Positions 25,034-37,300 of a DNA stretch of 64,000 nucleotides are shown here, in pieces. The stretch is from Mactromeris polynyma (lineage: Eukaryota; Mollusca; Bivalvia; Venerida; Mactridae): the NCBI GenBank assembly GCA_032209605.1, contig JASFXZ010000010.1, forward strand, positions 7,895,385 through 7,959,384, written 5' to 3'. A program made the translations under genes and the position numbers. The stretch's first letter is position 1. Every line of letters starts with the position of its first letter. The notes beneath the pieces are model-generated. The model did not search any database. It was not told where the DNA came from and was given only the letters and a program-made list of their open reading frames with translations.

Positions 25034-28000
25034 CCATTTTGAAATCAGGGGAAGTAACCCATGCTTTAAATTTCCGCCATTTTGAAAGAAGGGAGGCTAC
25101 TCTTGTTTCGAATGGTCGCCTGAAAGGTACAGTGCTTAAAATGGCCGCTATTATGAATGAGAGTAATGTCCATTTATTACAAAAAGGATGCAATTTTAGA
25201 CATGATTTATGTCCCCTGATGTCAAAATGGCTGCCATTTTCGCGGAATATCAACCATTTTGAAATCAGGGGAAGTAACCCATGCTGTAAATTGCCGCCAT
25301 TTTGAAAGAAGGAAGGCTACTCTTGTTTTGAATGGTCGCCTGAAAGGTACAGTTATGCCCCCTGCTTAAAATGGCCGCTATTATGAATGAGAGTAATGTC
25401 CCTTTATTACAAAATGGTTGTAATTTTAGACATGATTTATGTCCCCTGATGTCAAAATGGCTGCCATTTTCGCGGAATATCAACCATTTTGAAATCAGGG
25501 GAAGTAACCCATGCTGTAAATATCCGCCATTTTGAAAGAAGGGAGGCTACTCTTGTTTTGAATGGTCGCCTGAAAGGTACACAGTTATGCCCCCTGCTTA
25601 AAATGGCCGCTATTATGAATGAGAGTAATGTCCCTTTATTACAAAATGGATGCAATTTTAGACATGATTTATGTCCCCTGATGTCAAAATGGCTGCCATT
25701 TTCGCGGAATATCAACCATTTTGAAATCAGGGGAAGTAACTCATGCTGTAAATTTCATCCATTTTGAAAGAAGGGAGGCTACTCTTGTTTTGAATGGTCG
25801 CCTGAAAGGTACAGTTATGCCCCCTGCTTAAAATGGCCGCTATTATGAATGAGAGTAATGTCCCTTTTTTACAAAATGGCTGCAATTTTAGACATGATTT
25901 ATGTCCCCTGATGTCAAAATGGCTGCCATTTTCGCGGAATATCAACCATTTTGAAAACAGGGGAAGTAACTCATGCTGTAAATTTCATCCATTTTGAAAG
26001 AAGGGAGGCTACTCTTGTTTTGAATGGTCGCCTGAAAAAAGGTCCAGTTATGCCCCCTGCTTAAAATGGCCGCTATTATGAATGAGAGTAATGTCCCTTT
26101 ATTACAAAATGGATGCAATTTTAGACATGATTTATGTCCCCTGATGTCAAAATGGCTGCCATTTTCGCGGAATATCAACCATTTTGAAATCAGGGGAAGT
26201 AACTCATGCTGTAAATTTCATCCATTTTGAAAGAATGAGGCTACTCTTGTTTTGAATGGTCGCCTGAAAGGTACAGTTATGCCCCCTGCTTAAAATGGCC
26301 GCAATTACGAATGAGAGTAATGTCCCTTTATTACAAAATGGATGCAATTTTAGACATGATTTATGTCCCCTGATGTCAAAATGGCTGCCATTTTCGCGGA
26401 ATATCAACCATTTTGAAATCAGGGGAAGTAACCCATGCTGTAAATTTCCGCCATTTTGAAAGAAGGGAGGCTACTCTTGTTTCGAATGGTCGCCTGAAAG
26501 GTACAGTGCTTAAAATGGCCGCTATTATGAATGAGAGTAATGTCCCTTTATTACAAAAAGGATGCAATTTTAGACATGATTTTTGTCCCCTGATGTCAAA
26601 ATGGCTGCCATTTTCGCGGAATATCAACCATTTTGAAATCAGGGGAAGTAACCCATGCTGTAAATTGCCGCCATTTTGAAAGAAGGAAGGCTACTCTTGT
26701 TTTGAATGGTCGCCTGAAAGGTACAGTTATGCCCCCTGCTTAAAATGGCCGCTATTATGAATGAGAGTAATGTCCCTTTATTACAAAATGGTTGTAATTT
26801 TAGACATGATTTATGTCCCCTGATGTCAAAATGGCTGCCATTTTCGCGGAATATCAACCATTTTGAAATCAGGGGAAGTAACCCATGCTTTAAATATCCG
26901 CCATTTTGAAAGAAGGGAGGCTACTCTTGTTTCGAATGGTCGCCTGAAAGGTACAGTGCTTAAAATGGCCGCTATTATGAATGAGAGTAATGTCCATTTA
27001 TTACAAAAAGGATGCAATTTTAGACATGATTTATGTCCCCTGATGTCAAAATGGCTGCCATTTTCGCGGAATATCAACCATTTTGAAATCAGGGGAAGTA
27101 ACCCATGCTGTAAATTGCCGCCATTTTGAAAGAAGGAAGGCTACTCTTGTTTTGAATGGTCGCCTGAAAGGTACAGTTATGCCCCCTGCTTAAAATGGCC
27201 GCTATTATGAATGAGAGTAATGTCCCTTTATTACAAAATGGTTGTAATTTTAGACATGATTTATGTCCCCTGATGTCAAAATGGCTGCCATTTTCGCGGA
27301 ATATCAACCATTTTGAAATCAGGGGAAGTAACCCATGCTGTAAATATCCGCCATTTTGAAAGAAGGGAGGCTACTCTTGTTTTGAATGGTCGCCTGAAAG
27401 GTACACAGTTATGCCCCCTGCTTAAAATGGCCGCTATTATGAATGAGAGTAATGTCCCTTTATTACAAAATGGATGCAATTTTAGACATGATTTATGTCC
27501 CCTGATGTCAAAATGGCTGCCATTTTCGCGGAATATCAACCATTTTGAAATCAGGGGAAGTAACTCATGCTGTAAATTTCATCCATTTTGAAAGAAGGGA
27601 GGCTACTCTTGTTTTGAATGGTCGCCTGAAAGGTACAGTTATGCCCCCTGCTTAAAATGGCCGCTATTATGAATGAGAGTAATGTCCCTTTTTTACAAAA
27701 TGGCTGCAATTTTAGACATGATTTATGTCCCCTGATGTCAAAATGGCTGCCATTTTCGCGGAATATCAACCATTTTGAAAACAGGGGAAGTAACTCATGC
27801 TGTAAATTTCATCCATTTTGAAAGAAGGGAGGCTACTCTTGTTTTGAATGGTCGCCTGAAAAAAGGTCCAGTTATGCCCCCTGCTTAAAATGGCCGCTAT
27901 TATGAATGAGAGTAATGTCCCTTTATTACAAAATGGATGCAATTTTAGACATGATTTATGTCCCCTGATGTCAAAATGGCTGCCATTTTCGCGGAATATC

Positions 28001-28681
28001 AACCATTTTGAAATCAGGGGAAGTAACTCATGCTGTAAATTTCATCCATTTTGAAAGAATGAGGCTACTCTTGTTTTGAATGGTCGCCTGAAAGGTACAG
28101 TTATGCCCCCTGCTTAAAATGGCCGCAATTACGAATGAGAGTAATGTCCCTTTATTACAAAATGGATGCAATTTTAGACATGATTTATGTCCCCTGATGT
28201 CAAAATGGCTGCCATTTTCGCGGAATATCAACCATTTTGAAATCAGGGGAAGTAACCCATGCTGTAAATTTCCGCCATTTTGAAAGAAGGGAGGCTACTC
28301 TTGTTTCGAATGGTCGCCTGAAAGGTACAGTGCTTAAAATGGCCGCTATTATGAATGAGAGTAATGTCCCTTTATTACAAAAAGGATGCAATTTTAGACA
28401 TGATTTTTGTCCCCTGATGTCAAAATGGCTGCCATTTTCGCGGAATATCAACCATTTTGAAATCAGGGGAAGTAACCCATGCTGTAAATTGCCGCCATTT
28501 TGAAAGAAGGAAGGCTACTCTTGTTTTGAATGGTCGCCTGAAAGGTACAGTTATGCCCCCTGCTTAAAATGGCCGCTATTATGAATGAGAGTAATGTCCC
28601 TTTATTACAAAATGGTTGTAATTTTAGACATGATTTATGTCCCCTGATGTCAAAATGGCTGCCATTTTCGCGGAATATCAA
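25034..28681. repeat. Higher-order duplication, 1,824-bp octamer in tandem
   Basis: 25,034-26,857 and 26,858-28,681 have the same spacing series (220, 230, 232, 230, 233, 229, 220, 230) and share private changes such as 'gtccatttattac', 'ccatgctttaaat' and 'gatttttgtcccc' at an offset of 1,824 bp. They are nearly identical by eye. Confidence 0.88.
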
Positions 28682-30055
28682 CCATTTTGAAATCAGGGGA
28701 AGTAACCCATGCTGTAAATATCCGCCATTTTGAAAGAAGGGAGGCTACTCTTGTTTTGAATGGTCGCCTGAAAGGTACACAGTTATGCCCCCTGCTTAAA
28801 ATGGCCGCTATTATGAATGAGAGTAATGTCCCTTTATTACAAAATGGATGCAATTTTAGACATGATTTATGTCCCCTGATGTCAAAATGGCTGCCATTTT
28901 CGCGGAATATCAACCATTTTGAAATCAGGGGAAGTAACTCATGCTGTAAATTTCATCCATTTTGAAAGAAGGGAGGCTACTCTTGTTTTGAATGGTCGCC
29001 TGAAAGGTACAGTTATGCCCCCTGCTTAAAATGGCCGCTATTATGAATGAGAGTAATGTCCCTTTTTTACAAAATGGATGCAATTTTAGACATGATTTAT
29101 GTCCCCTGATGTCAAAATGGCTGCCATTTTCGCGGAATATCAACCATTTTGAAAACAGGGGAAGTAACTTATGCTGTAAATTTCATCCATTTTGAAAGAA
29201 GGGAGGCTACTCTTGTTTTGAATGGTCGCCTGAAAAAAGGTCCAGTTATGCCCCCTGCTTAAAATGGCCGCTATTATGAATGAGAGTAATGTCCCTTTAT
29301 TACAAAATGGATGCAATTTTAGACATGATTTATGTCCCCTGATGTCAAAATGGCTGCCATTTTCGCGGAATATCAACCATTTTGAAATCAGGGGAAGTAA
29401 CTCATGCTGTAAATTTCATCCATTTTGAAAGAATGAGGCTACTCTTGTTTTGAATGGTCGCCTGAAAGGTACAGTTATGCCCCCTGCTTAAAATGGCCGC
29501 AATTACGAATGAGAGTAATGTCCCTTTATTACAAAATGGATGCAATTTTAGACATGATTTATGTCCCCTGATGTCAAAATGGCTGCCATTTTCGCGGAAT
29601 ATCAACCATTTTGAAATCAGGGGAAGTAACCCATGCTGTAAATTTCCGCCATTTTGAAAGAAGGGAGGCTACTCTTGTTTCGAATGGTCGCCTGAAAGGT
29701 ACAGTGCTTAAAATGGCCGCTATTATGAATGAGAGTAATGTCCCTTTATTACAAAAAGGATGCAATTTTAGACATGATTTATGTCCCCTGATGTCAAAAT
29801 GGCTGCCATTTTCGCGGAATATCAACCATTTTGAAATCAGGGGAAGTAACCCATGCTGTAAATTGCCGCCATTTTGAAAGAAGGAAGGCTACTCTTGTTT
29901 TGAATGGTCGCCTGAAAGGTACAGTTATGCCCCCTGCTTAAAATGGCCGCTATTATGAATGAGAGTAATGTCCCTTTATTACAAAATGGTTGTAATTTTA
30001 GACATGATTCATGTCCCCTGATGTCAAAATGGCTGCCATTTTCGCGGAATATCAA
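28682..30055. repeat. Third copy of the 1,374-bp hexamer block
   Basis: Spacings 232, 230, 233, 229, 220, 230 repeat the last six units of the octamer directly before it. Private bases such as 'ttacgaatgag' are kept, but 'gatttttgtcccc' is not, so this copy differs slightly. Confidence 0.82.
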
Positions 30056-31648
30056 CCATTTTGAAATCAGGGGAAGTAACCCATGCTGTAAATATCCGCC
30101 ATTTTGAAAGAAGGGAGGCTACTCTTGTTTTGAATGGTCGCCTGAAAGGTACACAGTTATGCCCCCTGCTTAAAATGGCCGCTATTATGAATGAGAGTAA
30201 TGTCCCTTTATTACAAAATGGATGCAATTTTAGACATGATTTATGTCCCCTGATGTCAAAATGGCTGCCATTTTCGCGGAATATCAACCATTTTGAAATC
30301 AGGGGAAGTAACTCATGCTGTTAATTTCATCCATTTTGAAAGAAGGGAGGCTACTCTTGTTTTGAATGGTCGCCTGAAAAAAGGTCCAGTTATGCCCCCT
30401 GCTTAAAATGGCCGCTATTATGAATGAGAGTAATGTCCCTTTATTACAAAATGGATGCAATTTTAGACATGATTTATGTCCCCTGATGTCAAAATGGCTG
30501 CCATTTTCGCGGAATATCAACCATTTTGAAATCAGGGGAAGTAACTCATGCTGTAAATTTCATCCATTTTGAAAGAATGAGGCTACTCTTGTTTTGAATG
30601 GTCGCCTGAAAGGTACAGTTATGCCCCCTGCTTAAAATGGCCGCTATTACGAATGAGAGTAATGTCCCTTTATTACAAAATCGATGCAATATTAGACATG
30701 ATTTATGTTCCCTGATGTCAAAATGGCTGCCATTTTCGCGGAATATCAACCATTTTGAAATCAGGGGAAGTAACTCATGCTGTAAATTTCATCCATTTTG
30801 AAAGAATGAGGCTACTCTTGTTTTGAATGGTCGCCTGAAAGGTACAGTTATGCCCCCTGCTTAAAATGGCCGCTATTACGAATGAGAGTAATGTCCCTTT
30901 ATTACAAAATGGATGCAATTTTAGACATGATTTATGTCCCCTGATGTCAAAATGGCTGCCATTTTCGCGGAATAACAACCATTTTGAAATCAGGGGAAGT
31001 AACCCATGCTGTAAATTGCCGCCATTTTGAAAGAAGGGAGGCTACTCTTGTTTCGAATGGTCGCCTGAAAGGTACAGTGCTTAAAATGGCTGCTATTATG
31101 AATGAGAGTAATGTCCCTTTATTACAAAATGGATCCAATTTTAGACATGATTTATGTCCCCTGATGTCAAAATGGCTGCCATTTTCGCGGAATATCAACC
31201 ATTTTGAAATCAGGGGAAGTAACCCATGCTGTAAATTTCCGCCATTTTGAAAGAAGGGAGGCTACTCTTGTTTCGAATGGTCGCCTGAAAGGTACAGTTA
31301 TGCCCCCTGCTTAAAATGGCCGCTATTATGAATGAGAGTAATGTCCCTTTATTACAAAATGGATGCAATTTTAGACATGATTTATGTCCCCTGATGTCAA
31401 AATGGCTGCCATTTTCGCGGAATATCAACCATTTTGAAATCAGGGGAAGTAACCCATGCTGTAAATTTCCGCCATTTTGAAAGAAGGGAGGCTACTCTTG
31501 TTTCGAATGGTCGCCTGAAAGGTACAGTGCTTAAAATGGCCGATATTATGAATGAGAGTAATGTCCCTTTATTACAAAATGGTTGTAATTTTAGACATGA
31601 TTTATCTCCCCTGATGTCAAAATGGCTGCCATTTTCGCGGAATATCAA

Positions 31649-33468
31649 TCATTTTGAAATCAGGGGAAGTAACCCATGCTGTAAATTTCCGCCATTTTGA
31701 AAGAAGGGAGGCTACTCTTGTTTCGAATGGTCGCCTGAAAGGTACAGTTATGCCCCCTGCTTAAAATGGCCGCTATTATGAATGAGAGTAATGTCCCTTT
31801 ATTACAAAATGGATGCAATTTTAGACATGATTTATGTCCCCTGATGTCAAAATGGCTGCCATTTTCGCGGAATATCAACCATTTTGAAATCAGGGGAAGT
31901 TACCCATGCTGTAAATTTCCGCCATTTTGAAAGAAGGGAGGCTACTCTTGTTTCGAATGGTCGCCTGAAAGGTACAGTTATGCCCCCTGCTTAAAATGGC
32001 CGCTATTATGAATGAGAGTAATGTCCCTTTATTACAAAATCGATGCAATTTTAGACATGATTTATGTCCCCTGATGTCAAAATGGCTGCCATTTTCGCGG
32101 AATATCAACCATTTTGAAATCAGGGGAAGTAACCCATGCTGTAAATTTCCGCCATTTTGAAAGAAGGGAGGCTGCTCTTGTTTCGAATGGTCGCCTGAAA
32201 GGTACAGTGCTTAAAATGGCCGCTATTATGAATGAGAGTAATGTCCCTTTATTACAAAATGGATGCAATTTTTGACATGATTTATGTCCCCTGATGTCAA
32301 AATGGCTGCCATTTTCGCGGAATATCAACCATTTTGAAATCAGGGGAGGTAATCCGTGCTGTTAATTTCCGCCATTTTGAAAGAAGGGAGGCTACTCTTG
32401 TTTCGAATGGTCGCCTGAAAGGTACAGTTATGCCCCCTGCTTAAAATGGCCGCTATTATGAATGAGAGTAATGTCCCTTTATTACAAAATCGATGCAATT
32501 TTAGACATAATTTATGTCCCCTGATGTCAAAATGGCTGCCATTTTCGCGGAATATCAATCATTTTGAAATCAGGGGAAGTAACCCATGCTGTAAATTTCC
32601 GCCATTTTGAAAGAAGGGAGGCTACTCTTGTTTCGAATGGTCGCCTGAAAGGTACAGTTATGCCCCCTGCTTAAAATGGCCGCTATTATGAATGAGAGTA
32701 ATGTCCCTTTATTACAAAATGGATGCAATTTTAGACATGATTTATGTCCCCTGATGTCAAAATGGCTGCCATTTTCGCGGAATATCAACCATTTTGAAAT
32801 CAGGGGAAGTTACCCATGCTGTAAATTTCCGCCATTTTGAAAGAAGGGAGGCTACTCTTGTTTCGAATGGTCGCCTGAAAGGTACAGTTATGCCCCCTGC
32901 TTAAAATGGCCGCTATTATGAATGAGAGTAATGTCCCTTTATTACAAAATCGATGCAATTTTAGACATGATTTATGTCCCCTGATGTCAAAATGGCTGCC
33001 ATTTTCGCGGAATATCAACCATTTTGAAATCAGGGGAAGTAACCCATGCTGTAAATTTCCGCCATTTTGAAAGAAGGGAGGCTGCTCTTGTTTCGAATGG
33101 TCGCCTGAAAGGTACAGTGCTTAAAATGGCCGCTATTATGAATGAGAGTAATGTCCCTTTATTACAAAATGGATGCAATTTTTGACATGATTTATGTCCC
33201 CTGATGTCAAAATGGCTGCCATTTTCGCGGAATATCAACCATTTTGAAATCAGGGGAGGTAATCCGTGCTGTTAATTTCCGCCATTTTGAAAGAAGGGAG
33301 GCTACTCTTGTTTCGAATGGTCGCCTGAAAGGTACAGTTATGCCCCCTGCTTAAAATGGCCGCTATTATGAATGAGAGTAATGTCCCTTTATTACAAAAT
33401 CGATGCAATTTTAGACATAATTTATGTCCCCTGATGTCAAAATGGCTGCCATTTTCGCGGAATATCAA
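31649..33468. repeat. Higher-order duplication, 910-bp tetramer in tandem
   Basis: 31,649-32,558 and 32,559-33,468 share spacings 230, 230, 220, 230 and five private variants 910 bp apart: 'gaagttacccatg', 'ggctgctcttg', 'aatttttgacatg', 'gaggtaatccgtg' and 'gacataattta'. Confidence 0.9.
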
Positions 33469-34383
33469 CCATTTTGAAATCAGGGGAAGTAACTCATGCT
33501 GTAAATTTCATCCATTTTGAAAGAAGGGAGGCTACTCTTGTTTTGAATGGTCGCCTGAAAGGTACAGTTATGCCCCCTGCTTAAAATGGCCGCTATTATG
33601 AATGAGAGTAATGTCCCTTTTTTACAGAATGGCTGCAATTTTAGACATGATTTATGTCCCCTGATGTCAAAATGGCTGCCATTTTCGCGGAATATCAACC
33701 ATTTTGAAATCAGGGGAAGTAACCCATGCTGTAAATTTCCGCCATTTTGAAAGAAGGGAGGCTACTCTTGTTTCGAATGGTCGCCTGAAAGGTACAGTGC
33801 TTAAAATGGCCGCTATTATGAATGAGAGTAATGTCCCTTTATTACAAAATGGTTGTAATTTTAGACATGATTTATGTCCCCTGATGTCAAAATGGCTGCC
33901 ATTTTCGCGGAATATCAACCATTTTGAAATCAGGGGAAGTAATCCGTGCTGTAAATTTCCACCATTTTGAAAGAAGGGAGGCTACTCTTGTTTGGAATGG
34001 TCGCCAAGCATGGTAGAGTTATGCATCCTGCTTAAAACAACCTACTAAGTGTGAATGCGCAGTTTGGCACTGCACACGCTACAATTGCGGCCATAAGAAT
34101 TTGTGCATTTTTTTATTTTTTTTATTTAACCGGTATGGGGACACCAACATACACTAAAAAAGAAAACCCCTGATGAGGAATCAGCTTCAGAGAAGTTCCT
34201 GTGATGATTTTCCTGTATTGTGTGACTCAATTATGACCAGTGTAAACATATCAAAATACCACAGTAACATTTATCATTACTTAATATTCATTGACTGACT
34301 TTAGGATACAAGAAAAGAACGTGACACGTTATTATTGCATGCGTACGCTACATGTATGCTTAATTTCATGACAATCGGCAAGC

Positions 34384-37300
34384 AGTTCTCGTATTCTCGG
34401 GGTTTCTCATATTCTCGTGACATTATGTAAACGGATCGAATCGACGCTCGTGACGTTAAGTACTATCCGACATCACATGAACTTTGTACAGCTCGTTATT
34501 TTCAACGAATTTGAAGAGAAAATGCGTCAAAAACAGGTATAAACCCATATAATATGTACACTAAAGCCTAAAAATTGCAATTATATTTGCAAAAACAACT
34601 AATATTACCCCAAAACACTGATTTGAGCAGTTCGATTTCGTCCGCAAACAGCTGACGTCATTTCTCCATCTCTATCAACGGATGCTTACCTCAGCTTGGT
34701 TGTAAACAACTTATAATACATAATACAGTGCAGTTCAGCAGTTGCGTGCTACGCCTGCTTTATTTTGTTGACGCAATTAAGATCCAATTACCAAATGTTT
34801 ATTTTTATCATGTCTTCGCTTTTGTATTATCCATGATACTACTTTTGTAATTTTGCAATACTGTATACGAATAAAATATTCATTGTTTATGTGTTTCGAC
34901 TTTTTTTAAATACATTGAAAAAATGACAAAAGGTCAGTATGGACGAACTGAAGGTCAAATGGTATGATTGCAACTTCTCTGGTTTAAACCAAAGGTCAAA
35001 ACTTTATCTGGATGGACCAATTTGAAATATATTTTACTGTGTGTGCTTTATAAATAGTTTATAATAGTTTATAATAACCACACATTCATAAATATAATTA
35101 TCTCATATTTATGTACAAACATCGTCCTTTGCAGAAAAAACCGTCTTGTGTCATAGGAAGGAGCCGTTCGTATGATCCTCATAATATGTTGCTAGCATAT
35201 CAGGCTGTGAAAGAGAAGGGATGGAGTGTAGAGAAGGCAGCAAGAAGTTTCGGTATCCCGGCACAGACTTTACGAGATAGGACAAGAGGGGCCATTGATC
35301 CGTATTCATGTAGGACAGGCCCAAAGACTACCCTGACCATGGAGGAAGAGGAGACTTTGGTGGAGCATGCAGAAGTTATGGCCCAACTTGGATATGGTTT
35401 CTCAAATCGCCAGTTTCAGCACCTTGCTGGGGAGCTTTTGAACAGCCTTGGTCGAAAAAAAGACAACAAGTCTCTCAGTAACAACTGGTTGTATGCTTTC
35501 CTGACCCGATGGAGTCATCGAGTAGCTTCCCTGTCACCAAGAAAGTTGGAGACCGCTAGAGCGAAGTCCACCACACCTGAGGCAGTTGATCGTTATTTCG
35601 AAAACTTAGGAGAAATTATGGACAAGTATCACCTACAGGAAAAACCTCATCTTATTTATAACGTCGATGAGACTGGTATCCAACCAGACCATCGACCACC
35701 AAATGTTATAGCCAAACCGGGAAGTAATCCACAGGCTGTCACATCCCCACGGTCAACCACAACCACTTTAATCGGTTGCGTCAATGCCCTTGGTAATTCA
35801 ATACCACCATTCTTTGTATTTAAGGGAAAGCGATTTTACGAAGATCTTCTCAGTGGATCAACACCAGGTGCACGTGGGGTTATGTCAGACTCTGGATGGT
35901 CTAATTCCATTATATTCAGACAATATCTGCAGGACCATTTTCTTCCTCACGTCGGTGGAGGTGGAACTGAAGATGACCCTGTGCTGCTTATATTGGATGG
36001 ACATGCGTCACATGTTTCACCAAATTTAATCGAATGGGCGAAGGAGAGATATCTTATTTTATTTGTTCTTCCTGCACATACATCGCACGTTTTACAGCCT
36101 TTAGATGTGGCGGTATTTGGTCCCTTTAAAACGTATTATTATCAGGAATGTTCAACCTTTATGCAGAGGAATATGGGTCAATCTGTTACTCGCTATGAAA
36201 TGGCTAAACTAGCCTGTAAAGCCTACCTGAAATCTACGAATCCAATCAATATCCAGGCAGCTTTTAAGAAGACTGGTATACTTCCGATAGACAGGAACGT
36301 TGTTTCTCAAGAGACGCTTTTTCCTTGTGAATCCTTCCGAGAAGATCACCCAGTTGAAAAAATAGCTGCCATAAAATCTGGAAAGGAAGCTGTGCAGGAA
36401 TTTCTTAGACTAAAATTTGAAGCAAGTCAGTCATCCCAGTCAGAAGTGCACCAGTGTCTGTGCAAGATGCGGAAGATATCTGCTAAACCCAGGCCAGGTG
36501 GAAGAGCCATCACAGAAGATGGATATCTAGATGATCTTCTAACATTTGACGCAGCCACAAAAGAGAACATGGCACCAAAAAAGTTTACTGCCAAGTCACC
36601 CATAATCAATACATTGATCTTACAACAGTCCCCTAGTCCACGTCCATCTACTAGTGGGGTAAATAATCGTACCAATGAAACTGGTGTATCTGCCACAGAT
36701 TCAGATGACGAATTAGACGACGACGTGCCATGTTGTGTGTGCGGGAAGACAACACCCCCGACGTTGCGTGCGAATCCAAACATAAAAATTGTCACGTGGG
36801 CACAGTGCGATAGCTGCGATCACTGGGTGCATCTAAGTTTTTGCACGGAAGTACGTGTTGTTAGACGCCACAGCGGCTTTCTTTGCATCCATTGCCAAAA
36901 TTAAATTTTATTCATTAACAAAATTTAAAGATATTAAACAGTTGTTGTTATTTTTAATTGAATCTAAATTGCTGTTTATTTTTCAACTTTTTAATGTTTA
37001 CTTGTTAAATATTTTATGAAATTACATTTCCATTCAATTTACGCACATTAAACCCTGTTTAAAAACATAAACAAAATAGACAGCTGCCGACGAAAAAATA
37101 TCTCACAAGGGTTAATGATAAATGACACTAAAGAACTGAAGTGAACTGTAGAACATTACACGCACATAGCGACCAGCCTTAGCAACCAATGAAAATTCCC
37201 CGAGAATACGAGAAAGCGCCCCATTGATCCAGATCATGAAGGTTAGTGTGTGTAAAGATAAAATACGTAATTTATGTTAGATTTTCATTGTTTTTATTGG

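Larger units (their letters stand above)
20152..34040. repeat. Satellite array of about 61 units of 220 or 230 bp
   Basis: The landmark 'cgcggaatatcaa' recurs about 61 times without interruption (ending at 20,301, 20,534, 20,754 ... 33,918). Two length classes exist: about 229-233 bp, with 'cagttatgccccctgctt', and 220 bp, with 'cagtgctt' (a 10-bp loss). One unit near 24,730-24,770 lacks another 43 bp. Every unit holds a 17-bp palindrome AAAATGGCTGCCATTTT and two further ATGGC/GCCAT sites. The many 60-92-codon open frames on both strands are phase-bound by-products: 220 and 230 are not multiples of 3, so no frame runs through. Both end units carry 'cgccaagca' instead of the internal 'cgcctgaaa'. 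Confidence 0.98.

Noticed and set aside
20313..33970. Dozens of open frames of 67-92 codons on both strands with near-identical products
   Set aside because: They are produced by the satellite period. They start at non-ATG or satellite-internal codons, the unit lengths are not multiples of three, and both strands are open equally.
20152..34040. CENP-B box in the satellite unit
   Set aside because: The units have TTCG followed by a suitably placed A at one site (ttcgcggaata), but the CGGG half is absent. Only part of the essential bases match.
36427..36795. 122-codon minus-strand open frame
   Set aside because: It is antisense to the transposase coding sequence and has no motif of its own.
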